64,000 nt of DNA from Steromphala cineraria (GCA_916613615.1 OU744730.1:28704882-28768881), one strand, 5' to 3'. Counted from the first letter of the stretch, positions 23,387-36,079 are shown. Program-made: numbers and translations. The notes: generated from the letters alone by a model not told the origin.

Positions 23387-24429
23387 TACACTCATGGCAA
23401 AAATTGTTGTCACCCCCTAATATTTAATGAAATTGGAGTTTATATCACATTGTATGCATGGCAATGTTGGTTTTCCATGGAAATGTCATTACAGGCATGA
23501 AGTTACATTAACTCACACTTTACAATGAACAGTGTCAGCGGTTTCATGTAGACCACGTGCATTTCATTGAAATGATGGAAATTTGTCTCCTTAGGTTTGT
23601 CATTTCCATCGATTACTATAGACCTCTTTCATAAGATACAGCTTCACGACTATAGTTTCTGAAAAGCATAGACCATGCCTGGTCCCACTCCACCAGGAAT
23701 CAGACATGAAATCATTGGCATGAGTCGTGGTGGCGCTTCGAATCGTGTCATTGCTGCAGCATGTAACGTCAGTGTTAGAACTGTTCAAAGGATTAAAAGA
23801 CTGCACGCCATACAGGGAAATGTTGTTCCGAATAAGTCATTCAGGCACAAGGAGTAACAAGATTGCCCTGGCCTTCAAAAAGTCCGGATATGAATCCGAT
23901 AGAACATGCTTGGGATCAGCTTGACCGTGCACTTAGAAGACTGGACCCTGCTCCTGCAAATTTACAGCAATTGCGGGCTGCTCTTGTGAATGAATGGAAC
24001 AATTTGGCTGTTGCAAACATCAACACACTGATAGACAGTATGCCTGCCCGAATTATCGCCCTTGAAAATTCCAGAGGCGGTGCTACCCGATATTAGGCTT
24101 GTAAATATACTCTTACATGACTGCAGAATGAAATAAAACCGACAATTGAACTTGAAAATGTAATTTGTTTTATTGATACCCATCCAATTGATACTATATG
24201 GATACTGTAAAAAATTGCCCTTTTTCACAGGGACCATACATATCCTAGTAGAATTTCTTAAATTGGCCAGCACAAGACCAAAATACAAGCTGGTATGTTT
24301 TACGAATGTTTTTCCCAATCACACAAATCATTCTGACAGTTATTGCATGTTTGATTATTTGCAACACTCAGTTAAACTTGACGTAGCGTTCTCAGTCTGG
24401 GGGTGACAACCATTTTTGCCATGAGTGTA
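23387..24429 (+). mobile_element. Internally deleted Tc1/mariner element
   Basis: Terminal inverted repeats of 31 bp with one mismatch (TACACTCATGGCAAAAATTG at the left, reverse complement CAATTTTT-type end at the right, closing GCCATGAGTGTA), TA at both borders. At about 1.04 kb it is shorter than intact Tc1 elements, and the transposase lacks its middle. Confidence 0.85.
23675..24096 (+). pseudogene. Tc1-type transposase remnant
   Basis: The N-terminal piece (23675-23857) is the helix-turn-helix DNA-binding start (IIGMSRGGASNRVIAAACNV, VRTVQRIKR). The C-terminal piece (23863-24096) begins LPWPSKSPDMNPIEHAWDQL, the block with the third acidic catalytic residue of the DDE domain. The pieces are in different frames, and the region with the first two catalytic residues is deleted. 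Not functional. Confidence 0.85.
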
Positions 24430-24713
24430 CGTGCTATGTTTCTATCATATTGTATATACTCGGGATAAAGTGTTCCTTGTGTCTTTCTACATTTTTTTCA
24501 AATCAAATCTGAAAGTACAATCTTTTGTATCTATATATATTACTAGAAATATCATGTGATATTTTTTCAATTAAATAGAAAAATCATGTCATATCTTTCT
24601 AAATTGAATGAGTTAAAATCGCATTGTTGAATTCACTCAATTTTGTATGTTACTCGTTGATAACCAGATGATACTCGTGGACTTGTTTCGTTGAGACACA
24701 AATATGGAGGATT

Positions 24714-25911
24714 TAAACTGACGTCCAAAAGAAACTTTAAACTTTTTAAACTGAAATTTTGAAAACAATGTTATTTCAATATTTTTAGTTAAGTTCTCAA
24801 CAACATAGTTGAAACCCAAACTTTTATGTTTAAAACTTTAAATTGAGCAATATTCATGCATTTTGCAAAAATGGCAAAACATGTCATAATCAGGTGACCT
24901 TTCCACCGGAGTTTAGTCACGTGACGAAAAGGTTTAATAAATGTCCATAATGAATGTTTGTCCTCCTGTTTGTGAAAAAAACACCTTAAAACCGGTAACG
25001 GCACAGCAAAAATATCACCAATCCCCATTGAAAATCAACAAAACTGATACAAAAAATACCCTTGTTACAAGAATCGATAGTGTTCCTTCATTTGTTATGG
25101 TAACTTTATCAGACTTTACAGAGAGGTTGTGAGGATTGCTGACAACCCTGAAACATGGAAAAAGAGTTGTTTTTGACTGCATGAGGGCCAATATCTAAAA
25201 CGTTAGACCACCAATAACGTTGTCTCTTAGTGACGTCAAGGATAGCATACATCAAAGGTCGACATGTCATTATGTTCTCGTGCACTATATTAACTTGAAC
25301 AGTTGTAATCAAAGCTCATTGACTGCTCAATTGATAGTTATTGGCCACTAATCAACCACACAAGGCAATGTCATTCATAAAGTCATAACGTCAGAATTGG
25401 CCTGCAATATTACGATTTAACTGCGATTGTTCAGCTCTCAAGGCTGGTTACCAGTTGTACGACTAACACATGTGTCAATCTGACATGTAGGACTTTATCC
25501 ATAAATTCCCATTGATAGAAAAACATGGATTCAGATTTAATGTGAAGATTGAAACTGAAGACAGGTGACGTAATTCAAATTTTGGCCTTTTTCGTTACAC
25601 ATGGCAGATTTTGAAGGGATAACACTCGGCCTGCTCATACCTGGCGCAAAAGTTGCTAATTTCATAACCTTAACGAAATTATTGCGAAAAAAGCATTTCA
25701 ATGAATGCCTGAACAATCAAAATATTGACCCTTGCCCACTTTAAATTGATTAATTGCTAAATCGGGGTTTTCCCCTTCAATTTTAATTAGCTGGTTGTTG
25801 ACTGAAATGGTTGATCGATAAAGGGCACTTTGTTTTAAAGTTCTATCGTTCTTCATTCTTTAATCAGAATGATTACAAAATGTTGTAAAGTTTCTTTTGG
25901 ACGTCAGTTTA
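24714..25911. mobile_element. 1.2-kb terminal-inverted-repeat element, copy B
   Basis: Perfect inverted ends of 26 bp: TAAACTGACGTCCAAAAGAA at 24714 and TTCTTTTGGACGTCAGTTTA ending at 25911. Total 1,198 bp. Homologous end to end with 1672-2869, inverted. No transposase seen. Confidence 0.75.
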
Positions 25912-26050
25912 CATTCTTTTGTGTGATAAAAAGTTGATCTTCACGTTTAGTTTTCAATTTTAAAGACCCACATGTATTATTTTCAAAGACATATCGTAAG
26001 AAAGAGATTTATAGAGATTACATGGTGAGTGAGTGTTGGATATCGAAAAT

Positions 26051-26140
26051 ATTTCAACGAGATATTTTAAAATGTTTTTATTTATTCACAAGCGAAAGCA
26101 AGTGAATAAATCAAAACATTTTAAAATATCTCGTTGAAAT
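26051..26140. repeat. Long hairpin, 39-bp arms
   Basis: Arms 26051-26089 and 26102-26140 are inverted with one mismatch (ATTTCAACGAGATATTTTAA at the outer end), around a 12-base loop (AAGCGAAAGCAA). It is either a tiny foldback element or a strong RNA/DNA hairpin. Confidence 0.8.
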
Positions 26141-26144
26141 ATAT

Positions 26145-26940
26145 CATATTTTATTATAAGATAGTATACATTATTATAATTATATGATCTATTTATTACA
26201 CGCAAAAGGGAATTTCTATTTCCTTGAAACAACGATCAAACCATGCGCGACAAAGTTGCGTAATGATACACTGTTGAGGTACCTCTGTGTTCGCAATAGC
26301 AAAAACCTAGGTAGTCCCGTTTTCCGTTAGCATCGTCTTAACCTCTAAATAAAATTCTACTTTTAAACCATCAGAATTGTCCAAAACCAAGACGTTAGCA
26401 AATAGTTTAACGAAATATAAAATAACGCTGCTGTACGTACAGAAGAGAGATCGCCAAGCTTGATGACAGAGGCGTGGATTTTGAACGATTCAACCGGCAT
26501 TGCTAAACGTTTCTAAACGAATGCTGCTAATTCAGTGTTTTGCTTGGTTATGTAAATCAGTTGTTGTGATATTATAACTGAAACTGGATCTAAACACAAC
26601 TCTCGGCTTTCAAAATGACGTCACTATCGTCGAATAACCTGATTTGGCTACACAACACTCCTTGAATAACTTTTAACTGGTTACACAACACTTGTTTCAA
26701 ATAAACCAAATTATCTCATGAAGATATTCAGAATACGTATGTAATACAATTTTATATTTCCCTAATGATTTTGACTTGAAATCGTTTACACATTTGCAAT
26801 TATACGTTTAACGATTATCCTTTATTCAATGTGAAAATGCAAAATATATTTAATTTACCTTAAAACTGATGTCAAACATACAGAATAATTATGTATCAAT
26901 TTCAAATCTTTATTTAAGCTTTTGTTAAATCTGAGCGATG
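26145..26940. other. Intergenic, nothing recognised
   Basis: AT-rich DNA without supported features. Confidence 0.45.
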
Positions 26941-27016
26941 CAGTTGCACGTTTTTATGGCAAATATAAGGTGATGTCAGTAAATGGTTCCAATTGATTAC
27001 TGCTACTGCCCCTTTA
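26941..27016. mobile_element. M2 MITE, internally deleted
   Basis: Only the two ends remain: GCACGTTTTTATGGC with TATAAGGTGATGTCAG, then GCTACTGCCCCTTTA. The middle (about 290 bp in other copies) is missing. Confidence 0.6.
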
Positions 27017-28000
27017 GTAAACGGTTAGCGTATATAATTAATCTTTCTCACAATTTGATAATGAGTTAAAGGTATTTACAGTCTTTTGTTGATATGGGGG
27101 ATTTATTTGTCAAAATTTTCATTATGCAAAATACATTCATTTACTTGAATGTGCGTGGTTGTAACCGTTGTCTCACGTATTTCGCATGTGTCTAGCGGAA
27201 ACTTCACGGTCCCATTCCACCGGGATCATATTTGTACTAGGGAATTGGTAATGTAGGGAAATCAATCTTAATTTTCAACCTTTCTCTTACTACAGGAATT
27301 GAATTGAATTGATATATTCTGAATGTTTATGGTTTTCGAGAACTCAATACTTGTTAATCATTAAGCAGAAATAGCTGACTACCACTTTTGTGTGAACACC
27401 TTTGAGGTTGGAAAATGTAATTGCGAAGTTGAACTGTACATTGGACATCGTTTAACAGCTGCATTACTTGATTAAAAACATAAACCGTTAATTTTTGTTA
27501 TTTACCTTTACCTTTTCTACAGTTACTTGTTAATCATACAAGAATACAGCTGTAGTAAGATTTGAATTTTGAAAATGTATCTGTTTATGTTTGAATTTGA
27601 TGGAAAAGTGTATGGTAGAACCTGAATATTAATATTGTTTCGCGGTTTAACGTAAATATATTTGGAAATGATAACTTTATTTTAACGGATATAAAATGGT
27701 AAATACCTTACCATGTTCAAACGATTTGTGCTATCCCTTTTTAAAGTTTAAAAAAATTGATTTTGAAGGGTTGATTCCCTGCCATACACTGATACACGAG
27801 TAAAGATACTTGTGGTATCACCCTGTTTAAGTGACTTTGTTCTAATCGTACATGTACCTCGGTACACTCAACAGTACAATTGGGAACCTGGTTTGGAAGT
27901 GAAGGCAACGTAACGGATAACCACATAGAACCATAATTGCCAGCTTTGTTGCATACTCCGACGGCTTTGAGAAGGGAAAAAGATTGCTTTAAGTCCTTAC
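27017..28000. other. Intergenic, nothing recognised
   Basis: No exon or element is supported before the short retroposon at 28009. Confidence 0.45.
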
Positions 28001-28008
28001 ACCAGGGT

Positions 28009-28063
28009 CGCAGCTAATGGCTGCAATATTGCCCAAGCGGGGCTAAACAATTACTCACTCACT
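28009..28063 (+). mobile_element. Very short 5'-truncated retroposon 3' end
   Basis: A 55-bp tail ending TTACTCACTCACT, flanked on both sides by the 9-bp duplication CACCAGGGT (28000-28008 and 28064-28072). The (ACTC)n ending is a common 3' end of molluscan LINE/SINE elements. The insert is nearly all tail. Confidence 0.65.
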
Positions 28064-28275
28064 CACCAGGGTAGTAATGTGTATGGCTCTTAGAGCACGT
28101 GGTTACAGCAACAGCAACAACAACAAGAAGAAGTTTTCTTTAAATGTTTTATTCAATCATTCAAAGATTTGAATTAAATATTGTTTCAGACAATCTCAAT
28201 TATCGTTTTACAATCAAATCACCAATAACAACATATAACTTAAGATATATTTTCAACTAATTCTGTTCAAAGGTT

Positions 28276-31200
28276 TTAGTATTTGCATACGAAGGATCCA
28301 AAATCACTCTTGCACTGCATATTGTTACAGCACCTGTAGGGTTCATTGGGGTTGCATTGTTGATTTTGTCCGATACACTGAAAAAGAAAAAAAGTATTCC
28401 ATTACTTTTTAAGAATTCAAATAATGTAATTTTAAGTAATAAACGACTTTGGTGAAAATATATATCGTGAATAGAAAACATTGATTGCACAACATATCTA
28501 GTTTTTACAGGTAAATAAACAGAAATCATCAGGAGCGAATAAAAGAAAAATATCACCCTGCTTAATCAGCGCTTTTCTTTCAACAAAGTTACTTCAATAC
28601 CTTGATACATTTATTTATCATTACAAATGCCTTGTTTCTCTTTTTATATAGCTAAACGTTGAAATGATGTACAACTAGCAGTATCGCCTTTACCAGGAAT
28701 AAGGTTCTTGCAAAAGATATTTCATTTGTTGAATAATACATCCTATATACATCTTACACGTTTTTATCGAGCTTTGCCCTGATAGATATCCGGATGTCAT
28801 GTCCGGACTTCTTGAATAGATATACGCTGACGAACCACGATATGTGTACTTATGCGAGAGATGTTTTTATATGTTGATCAATTGTCCAAAAGAACCGCTA
28901 CCAATTTTTTGAAAATAGTCAAAACAACATTCTATCATAGGATATAGGGTTTTTTGTTATATTTTGATATGCATATTACTTTTGAAAAAGAATACACAAT
29001 TTCCTTCTTAAGAATAGATACTTCTTCAAACATATACATGTATAGGATGCTTAAATGACAATTAAATAATTTGTTGGGACATAATTTCAAGCATTTAAGT
29101 TTAAAATTGATAAATTATGAACGTTATATTGGAAAACATTGTCGTCGATATGACACACTTTGACATTAGATCGTTGACGGGTCATGTTGTAGGACGTTTA
29201 AAAAGTGTTCAAATTCTCTCGGCTATCTCGATCATCGGATTATTTAAAGCGTGTTTTACAAAAAAATTAGGTTTCAGTATTATAAATAATTCTTTACGGG
29301 GAATTTATGTAACTATGTTTCAGTCATATAAATGACCGGTGGTTAAAATTATCTTGCGATTTGGATGGTAGTGTTTCTTTTGGCCATGTTATTGTGCCAC
29401 TATTGATTTACGTTTGGTATGAATTACGAAAGCGAGGTTAAACTTTCAATCAAAAAGTTGATAAAATATCTGTAAAACAATAGACAAAGTCCCTGATAGG
29501 TTTATAAGTAATTCTTACCCCAGATGAGGTTTGGCAGGTCTTCCCATAGGCTCCAGGCATGGTCATACAGTTCAGACTAGGACAGCAGTTTTGGTTGTAG
29601 TCATTGCATTGTTGTCCTTGTGACTGGCACTAAGTACAAATGTAGATTTTATAAAGGATCAAATCATTTCTTTTCATTTGTTTTACATCTAATCGGTGGT
29701 TGTAATGTAATGTTAACTGATGCAGGTGACCATAGACGATGTATTTTCAGAAAAGGTTCTTACTATAAATTACTTATTGATCGATGCCCATGCTTTTAAA
29801 GGTACTCCGCAGATTTTAGAATTGTTATAATGAGAGGCAGTTACCAATACCTCAATTATTCACTGCTCATACATTCTATCAAAACCCCTTTGGATTCAGA
29901 ACAGTCTGATCAAATACTAGTAATAGGCCCAGCTTTTATTATTTTTTTGTCTACTCTGTATACTGTTTTTTACTCTTTGCTGCAGATGTGATATTTGGCA
30001 GTGCATGTGAATTAGATCTCAACGCATCAACAGTGTATGTCTTTGTCAAGATTTAACCCAAATTGCATCGACTAGGGTTGTTCCTAACTGTACGTAATAT
30101 CTTTGACAGATTTGTTATACCTGGGAACAGATCTTTGAAAAGATATCTCTTAACTGTGAACAAGTTTCAAAACATGTGTTCCTTACCTGTTTAAATCTTT
30201 GACAAATATGTCAGCATATGTGCCTAAGATGAAGTTCTTTGACAAATGGTTATGTATTTACCTAAGATAAAGATATTTTACAATTTCTACCACATGTACC
30301 TTAGATGAAGATCTTTGACAACTGTGTTACAATATGTACCTAAGATGAAGATCTTTGACAATTTTCTACCACATGTACCTTAGATGAAGATCTTTGACAA
30401 CTGTGTTACCACATGTACCTAAGATGAAGATCTTTGACAATTGTGTTACCACATATACCAAAGATGAAGATCGTTGACAATTGTGTTACCACATATACCC
30501 AAGATGAAGATCTTTGACAATTGTGTTACCACAGGTACCAAAGATGAAGATCTTTGACAACTGTGTTACAACATGTACCTAAGATGAAGATCTTTGACAA
30601 TTGTGTTACCACAGGAATTAGATGAAGATCTTTGACAAATGTGTTACCACGGGTACATTAGATGGAGATCTTTAACAAATGTACTACTTCCTGTACCTGA
30701 GATCAGGATCAATGACAATTGTTTGCTGCCTGTGTCGAAGATCTTTGACAATGATTGTCCTAACCTGTGATGAAGATCGTTGACAAGTTTGCCCATAGCC
30801 ACCCGGCGAAGATCTACAGTTGAGTCCAACACAACAACTTGCAAACGCGCCACCACAACTTTGTCCTTCCCTTACACACTGTAAGTTACATTGATATTGC
30901 TTGTATTAAACTTCATTTTGATTACAATTAACAAGAAAAAAATAAGAAAATTAAAAAACCATGAAACGTTATATGTCTACACGTCTTATAAAATATTTTC
31001 CATGCATAGATGGTATGTGCACATAGACATATACATGTATCATACATATCGAAAAATATCATGTCATATATGTGTAGGTCAACCTCAATATCAACTTCGT
31101 TTGCATCGCTCATTTGCTATAGGTACTACAGGCCTGATATTTATTAATATGTGAATTATAAAATATCTCGATATTAGAAAATGATTAGGTCCTTGACTTA

Positions 31201-33312
31201 TTTCGTGTAAAACGATTATTTTCTCACCTGTGAAGAGGATCTTTGACATGTTTTTCCATAGCCACCCGGCATTGATCTACAGTTCAGACTAGCACAACAC
31301 GTTTCAAGGGCGCCATTACAACTTTTCCCTTCTTTTACACACTGCAATAGAATAAATCGTTTCATAGTTTGAGGATGAAATACATATCATTCACTTCACT
31401 GAGAAAGATCACAAGTAATAAAAAGCTGATCAAACCTATATGTTTCAATTTAACGAATATCCTGGTTTCCGACAAATGCCTGTTTAACATATTTTCGAAT
31501 TTTCTCGCCATTCTCTTATCAAGCATTTTATGGTCTTTGTTATTTATCAGGCATTCCTTCTGGTGTTTACTGACCCTTGGAATTTGTTGAGAATCCCGCA
31601 AAGGACCAGATCAGATATAAGAACAAGAATTTGCACTATTTCAGAAGTTGAGATATTAGATATAACATTGTTAAACAATAACAAATGCTAGCAAGTAATA
31701 CAATAATATCTTTTTAATGTTCTCAATAAGTAAGTATGTTTCAATAAGAATTTTGTTAATTATTAACAATAATTACCGATCCAGCTTGACGTTTGCAGGT
31801 TTTCCTGTTCCCGGATTGCCTGCAGTTCAGATTCCTGCAGCATTTCCTCCCGTTGCCACACCTTTGATCCTCCTTCTGACACTGTGAGATATTGGAATAG
31901 GAACGATGAATTTTTTAAGTTCGAATGACTTTCTCTCATGTTAAAATGATAATACGTTATTTTTATTACATGTTTGGCTATGATACGAACTTGTATGCCA
32001 TATATGGTCAATTATGTTAATTCAAATAATAAAAAAATAATGCATTGCCGAATGAAAAAATGTTTGATTTTGATGTAAGTCTAAGAACTTATGTAGGGTC
32101 CGTAAGGCAGTTACATGTAAAAGTATTAACATGTAATCGTTAGATTTTTCTGGAAAACAACTTCTTTATTGTAATGAATAAATAGGTGATTTTCAGGATG
32201 AAGATGACGCCGATTCTTAAGAGATTTTAGATGTTTTCTAGATGAATAAGAAAATGTTCTAGGGATTTGTTAACTGTTTTATTGCAAACACCGTTATCAA
32301 GCATATGAACATACGCTAGTTAGTATCTGTGCCGAAACGTGGCGATCCCTGTTATGGAAAAGTTGACACATCTATTTAACTGTTTCTTTAAAAAAAAAGA
32401 CTTTAGCCAGTTCTGGCTTTTATTTAGCGTTATAGAACTTGACAAAAAACACTATTAAAACAAAGATATTTTACAAATAAACAACCTCTATTTTAATACC
32501 TCCGTCCATTTATTTACTTATGTACTTACCTCTATACTGCTTCCTTGACAAGTGGAGAACAAACCGTTACGTTCACAGCTCAGGTTGTTACAGCAGTTTT
32601 TACCTGACGTATTGCACGTCTCACCGCGTTCTTGACACTGAGAAATAGACAATTGTATAATTTGATAATGGGGAAAGAAGACAACAGTATTATTGATACG
32701 AAATAGTTAACAATTGAAAGAGGCAAAATGTAATTTCGTTTAATTTTCTGGTGCTCAATTAAAAGTGTATACTTGATCTATGTACTCTATGATGGGTCGA
32801 TAGCCCCCTTACAAGAACAAACCCTCATCAATAACATGGCAGTATTTGGTTAAAGTTTTTAATTTTCACTTAATAAATCCTAAGCACCTGTGTGTACCAA
32901 CTCACAAAGTAACATTGTTATACGTGAAAGCTAAAAGAAGAATAAGTTTTAAACGTTGTATGTTAATATTTCTTCATACTTGCAGCAACTGATATACTCT
33001 TCTCTTAATAACAAACCAGAGTAGTAAATTCCACCCATTGTATATTAGTTTATGAATATAAGGAAATATGATTTTATGTAATAATTAACTTTATCCGGTA
33101 AATATGTCTATAAATGAAGGTATATAGCCATACATCCTTTTACGTTACCGTCTTTTATAGTATATGGAAATCTAAAGATCGCAAAATGTATTTCATAAGT
33201 ATCATAGCATAAATCTATTGATAACTAAACTCACAGGTCCCCATGCTAGAGGGTCAGTTTGGGCTACAGCCAAGCCAAGGAAGATGGCAAGAACACACAC
33301 AGACAACTTCAT
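28276..33312 (-). CDS. N3: secreted six-module six-cysteine (ICK-like) precursor
   Basis: Seven coding exons, all phase 0, minus strand. Exon 1 33312-33235 (26 codons, signal peptide LSVCVLAIFLGLAVA). Then one knot per exon: 32637-32530 (C-x6-C-x6-CC-x4-C-x8-C), 31881-31777 (x6,x5,x4,x8), 31341-31228 and 30878-30765 (x6,x6,x4,x10), 29629-29519 (x6,x6,x4,x10) and 28377-28276 (x6,x7,x4,x8, stop TAA). All acceptors end in AG and donors begin GT. Total 243 residues with six knots, unusual for such precursors. Modules 3, 4 and 5 share PG(G/A)YG(K/Q)TC, so they look like recent exon copies. Intron 5 contains a minisatellite. It is divergent from T1 and probably shares regulatory DNA with it. Function unknown; multi-knot secreted proteins can be defence or adhesive proteins or pro-peptides. 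Confidence 0.85.
30090..30800. repeat. ~40-bp minisatellite grown from the N3 exon 5 donor
   Basis: About 18 units with a period of 40-41 bp, core GATGAAGATCTTTGACAA. The rightmost unit overlaps the real exon 5 end and donor (CCTAAC at 30759-30764, then exon sequence TGATGAAGATCGTTGACAAG). On the minus strand most units read TTCATCTTAGGTAC, an exon-end-plus-donor copy. Central units are nearly identical; outer units are degraded. Confidence 0.9.
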
Positions 33313-33741
33313 GGTTGGTTACTGTAAAAGTGAATGAACATATGAAAACATTACAGGTGTTATCAATACTAATTCATTGGGTGTCATAACGCAAATCCTT
33401 ATGTGTATATACTATTTCATTCAATACAAAACGTTAAAAAATAATTTGATTTCTGAATGGAAGTGTCACAAACGTTTCACCCCTTTCCAGAAATCTGGCT
33501 TTAATCGTATTCGTTACTGTTTTCGTTAGGATGAAAAGGTAAGACACCAATAAAGCATGCATTGTGATCAAAATTTAAATAACTGACAACATTGTCGTTA
33601 CAACTTCGTTAAAAGTAACTTGTATTCTTATTTTGCAATCGTTACATGTTTATATTAGTTATAATAGAAAGGTAAGAAATGGCAATAGAAATCAATTATC
33701 AAGTTATAAAAACGCAGACAAGAACATTGTAAATGCTGTAC

Positions 33742-33796
33742 CTGTAATAAACGGAACAACTGGTATAACAGCAAATGAAGAACTGTGTTATTTATA
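33742..33796 (-). promoter_or_regulatory. N3 TATA box and short untranslated exon
   Basis: TATAAATA on the minus strand (33796-33789) precedes a TTACAG/GTACAG donor (GT at 33741-33740) by about 47 bases. The intron ends at TTTTACAG (33324-33322), 10 bases before the ATG. The duplicated copy near 52792 has lost the TATA. Confidence 0.6.
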
Positions 33797-34423
33797 CACA
33801 CATACTATGGCAATGCACCTCCTACCGATTTTAATCACGTCAAATATTTGACACATCTCCGTGACAATCACAACACCATCACTTTTGGATCTTTCCAAAG
33901 TTGACAGCTGTTGATCCTAACAATTACGCTTTCAAAATCAAATTTTCCATAAATCATTAACTATGATCTTATGCATCAAGGGAGTGACATTGACTTCATT
34001 AAAACAGTTATCACACATCTCAAATTTCTCAGCGATAAAGCACAAGTATTAATTACAAAGGTAAATTTGGGAAAACAATTAATGTTTTGTAAATTAAAAG
34101 CTCTGAACCAGTTAAAAAAATATAATTTCTTAAATTATACTTCATGTGTCATTAGTTCATGCAAAACAAGAGTGTAAGATATGTCTTTACTTAACACAAC
34201 TATCTGTAAACTGAATAAAGGTACAATTGTATATCAAACGAAAATTGCATGCGACCATTTTCGGTTTTACAACTTTTGTTATTTGAGTCCGGAAGATAGT
34301 TTTGGGAAGTTTAATACAACCTAATTCGTTCATAGAAGAAATCGTTTTGTTGATTTGACAAGATTGTCTTTCAGTTGGTAACATATTATCCTTTATCTCC
34401 TTAGAAATATAACAACGGTGCCT
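33797..34423. repeat. N3-T1 intergenic block, duplicated at 52800-53450
   Basis: Homologous to the region upstream of T3; GTCAAATATTTGACACATCT occurs in both. The part from 34220 also recurs at 41690 and 61520 (ACGAAAATTGCATG). No exon is seen. Confidence 0.6.
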
Positions 34424-34792
34424 TTAAAGGGGCAGTAGCACGTTTTTTGGAAATTTTATGTTTTCAAATTATCCCTGAAAATTGTACAAATGTACGTTAA
34501 TGCTAAATATATTATTTCGATAGTGTCTAAAACTAATTACACAAACCAGTCATCCACAGTCGGAGAACAAATCGTAAAAATTCACATAAAGTCTATTGGT
34601 GACTTTTTTTGTATGAACACCTTTTATTAATTTTGTGTAAGAAAAATGAATCGTATGGCTGAACTTTACATTCTATATTTGATTTATTAATTTTTCATTT
34701 AGTTTAAATACATTGTCTTTTAATTGGAACAATTTATCATTTTCCTGATATCACCTTATATGCCTCCTTAAAAAGTGCTACTGCTCCTTTAA
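34424..34792. mobile_element. M2 (TTAA) MITE
   Basis: Full-length: TTAA at both ends, AGGGGCAGTAGCACG start, GTGCTACTGCTCCT end. Located between N3 and T1. Confidence 0.8.
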
Positions 34793-35318
34793 ATACTAAG
34801 TGAAATAGGTAAAATTGTGCCATGCTAAGAGCTCTGGATTTGACTTATTCCCTTGATGTAAGATTTCTGTTAATTGAAATTTGGAAGCGTAAGAAAGATC
34901 GATATAAAAACGTGGTTGCAAAAAAGAGACGATAAACGCAACATGATCAATTAACTTCAAGGTATTTGTATACCGGAAGAACATGGACACTATGCCACAT
35001 TAACAAACTAGATAAAGATTTTGACATGCTTTTCATCTCTTAGTCGTTTTTGACACATTCAATATGACGGGAAACAATAAATGTGTAAATCACAACGGGT
35101 TTATAACAGGGGATGTGTCAAATGTTATCTGATAAACAGTTAATGAAACTGGTCATTTTAACATACCCGTTACTAAAATTAACCATTATTAAAAGATACT
35201 TAACGTGACATGTTACGGAATACATGTATGTACAAACATCCAAGAACTAAACACTAGAAAACGCTTATATATCTTTCAAAATAAATCGATGTAACTCTCA
35301 ACGTTAGTGTTTCTGCTT

Positions 35319-35682
35319 TTAAAGGGGCAGTAGCACGTTTTTTGATAATTTTATATTTTAAATATTTCACTGAGAATTGTAAGTTAATGCTAAATGTATT
35401 AATTTGACAGTGTCAACAATCTCATTACACAAGCCAATCACCCATAGTCAGAGGACAGAATATGGAAATTCACATAAAATCCATTGGCGGCCATTTGGTG
35501 TGAACGCCTTTAATTCTTTTTGAGTAAGAAAAAGGAATCGCATGGCTAAACTTTACGTTATATATTTGAATTAGTACTGCTTCATTTAGTTTGAATACAT
35601 TGTCTTTCAATTGGAACCATTAATTTTCATTTTCCTGACATCACCTTATATTCCCCATAAAAACGTGCTATTGCCCCTTTAA
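35319..35682. mobile_element. M2 (TTAA) MITE
   Basis: Full-length and well preserved: TTAA, AGGGGCAGTAGCACG start, CGTGCTATTGCCCCT end, TTAA. It lies just outside the conserved T1 promoter block. Confidence 0.85.
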
Positions 35683-35719
35683 CCCCTGTATAAAAGATTT
35701 CTATCATGGATTTTCATGC

Positions 35720-36079
35720 ATTCATTTAGTGTTAGGGTGGCGAATGGTCGTGTTATTATAATTTCTTTTTTGTTGTCATTTCTTATGTTCTAATGTCCAT
35801 GACAACAAAACGATGTACATCATTTAGATTAACAAGATAACTACAGCGTCACATGTCAATCAAAATCATCATTAATGGTACCATTAAATGGCAATGAATG
35901 CTGGTATCATCACAGATTTAAATCTATCGAAGCAGTTAGCCAATCTGTGTCAACTAAGTACTCGGTAATGATGCATTACGCAATTTTAAATTATCGTCAC
36001 GTGTCAACTTCAAAGCTTCAGTTTGGTATAAAAGTATGAATAAATTTGGATAGAGCAAGCATTTCAGGCAGATCAAGAG
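35720..36079 (+). promoter_or_regulatory. T1 promoter block and untranslated exon
   Basis: About 340 bp conserved in front of T1, T2, T3 and T4. It contains TTACGCAA (35976-35983, C/EBP-type palindromic consensus), CACGTG (35998-36003, E-box) and TATAAAAG (36027-36034). The untranslated exon ends at a GTAAGC donor (GT at 36080). The acceptor is TTTTCAG, about 45 bases before the ATG. Confidence 0.7.

Noticed and set aside
30090..30800. CRISPR array
   Set aside because: Units are contiguous with no unique spacers, the genome is eukaryotic, and the repeat derives from an exon junction.
30644..30856. Frame across the minisatellite and N3 exon 5
   Set aside because: It is in the wrong frame for the knot exon and consists largely of repeat units.
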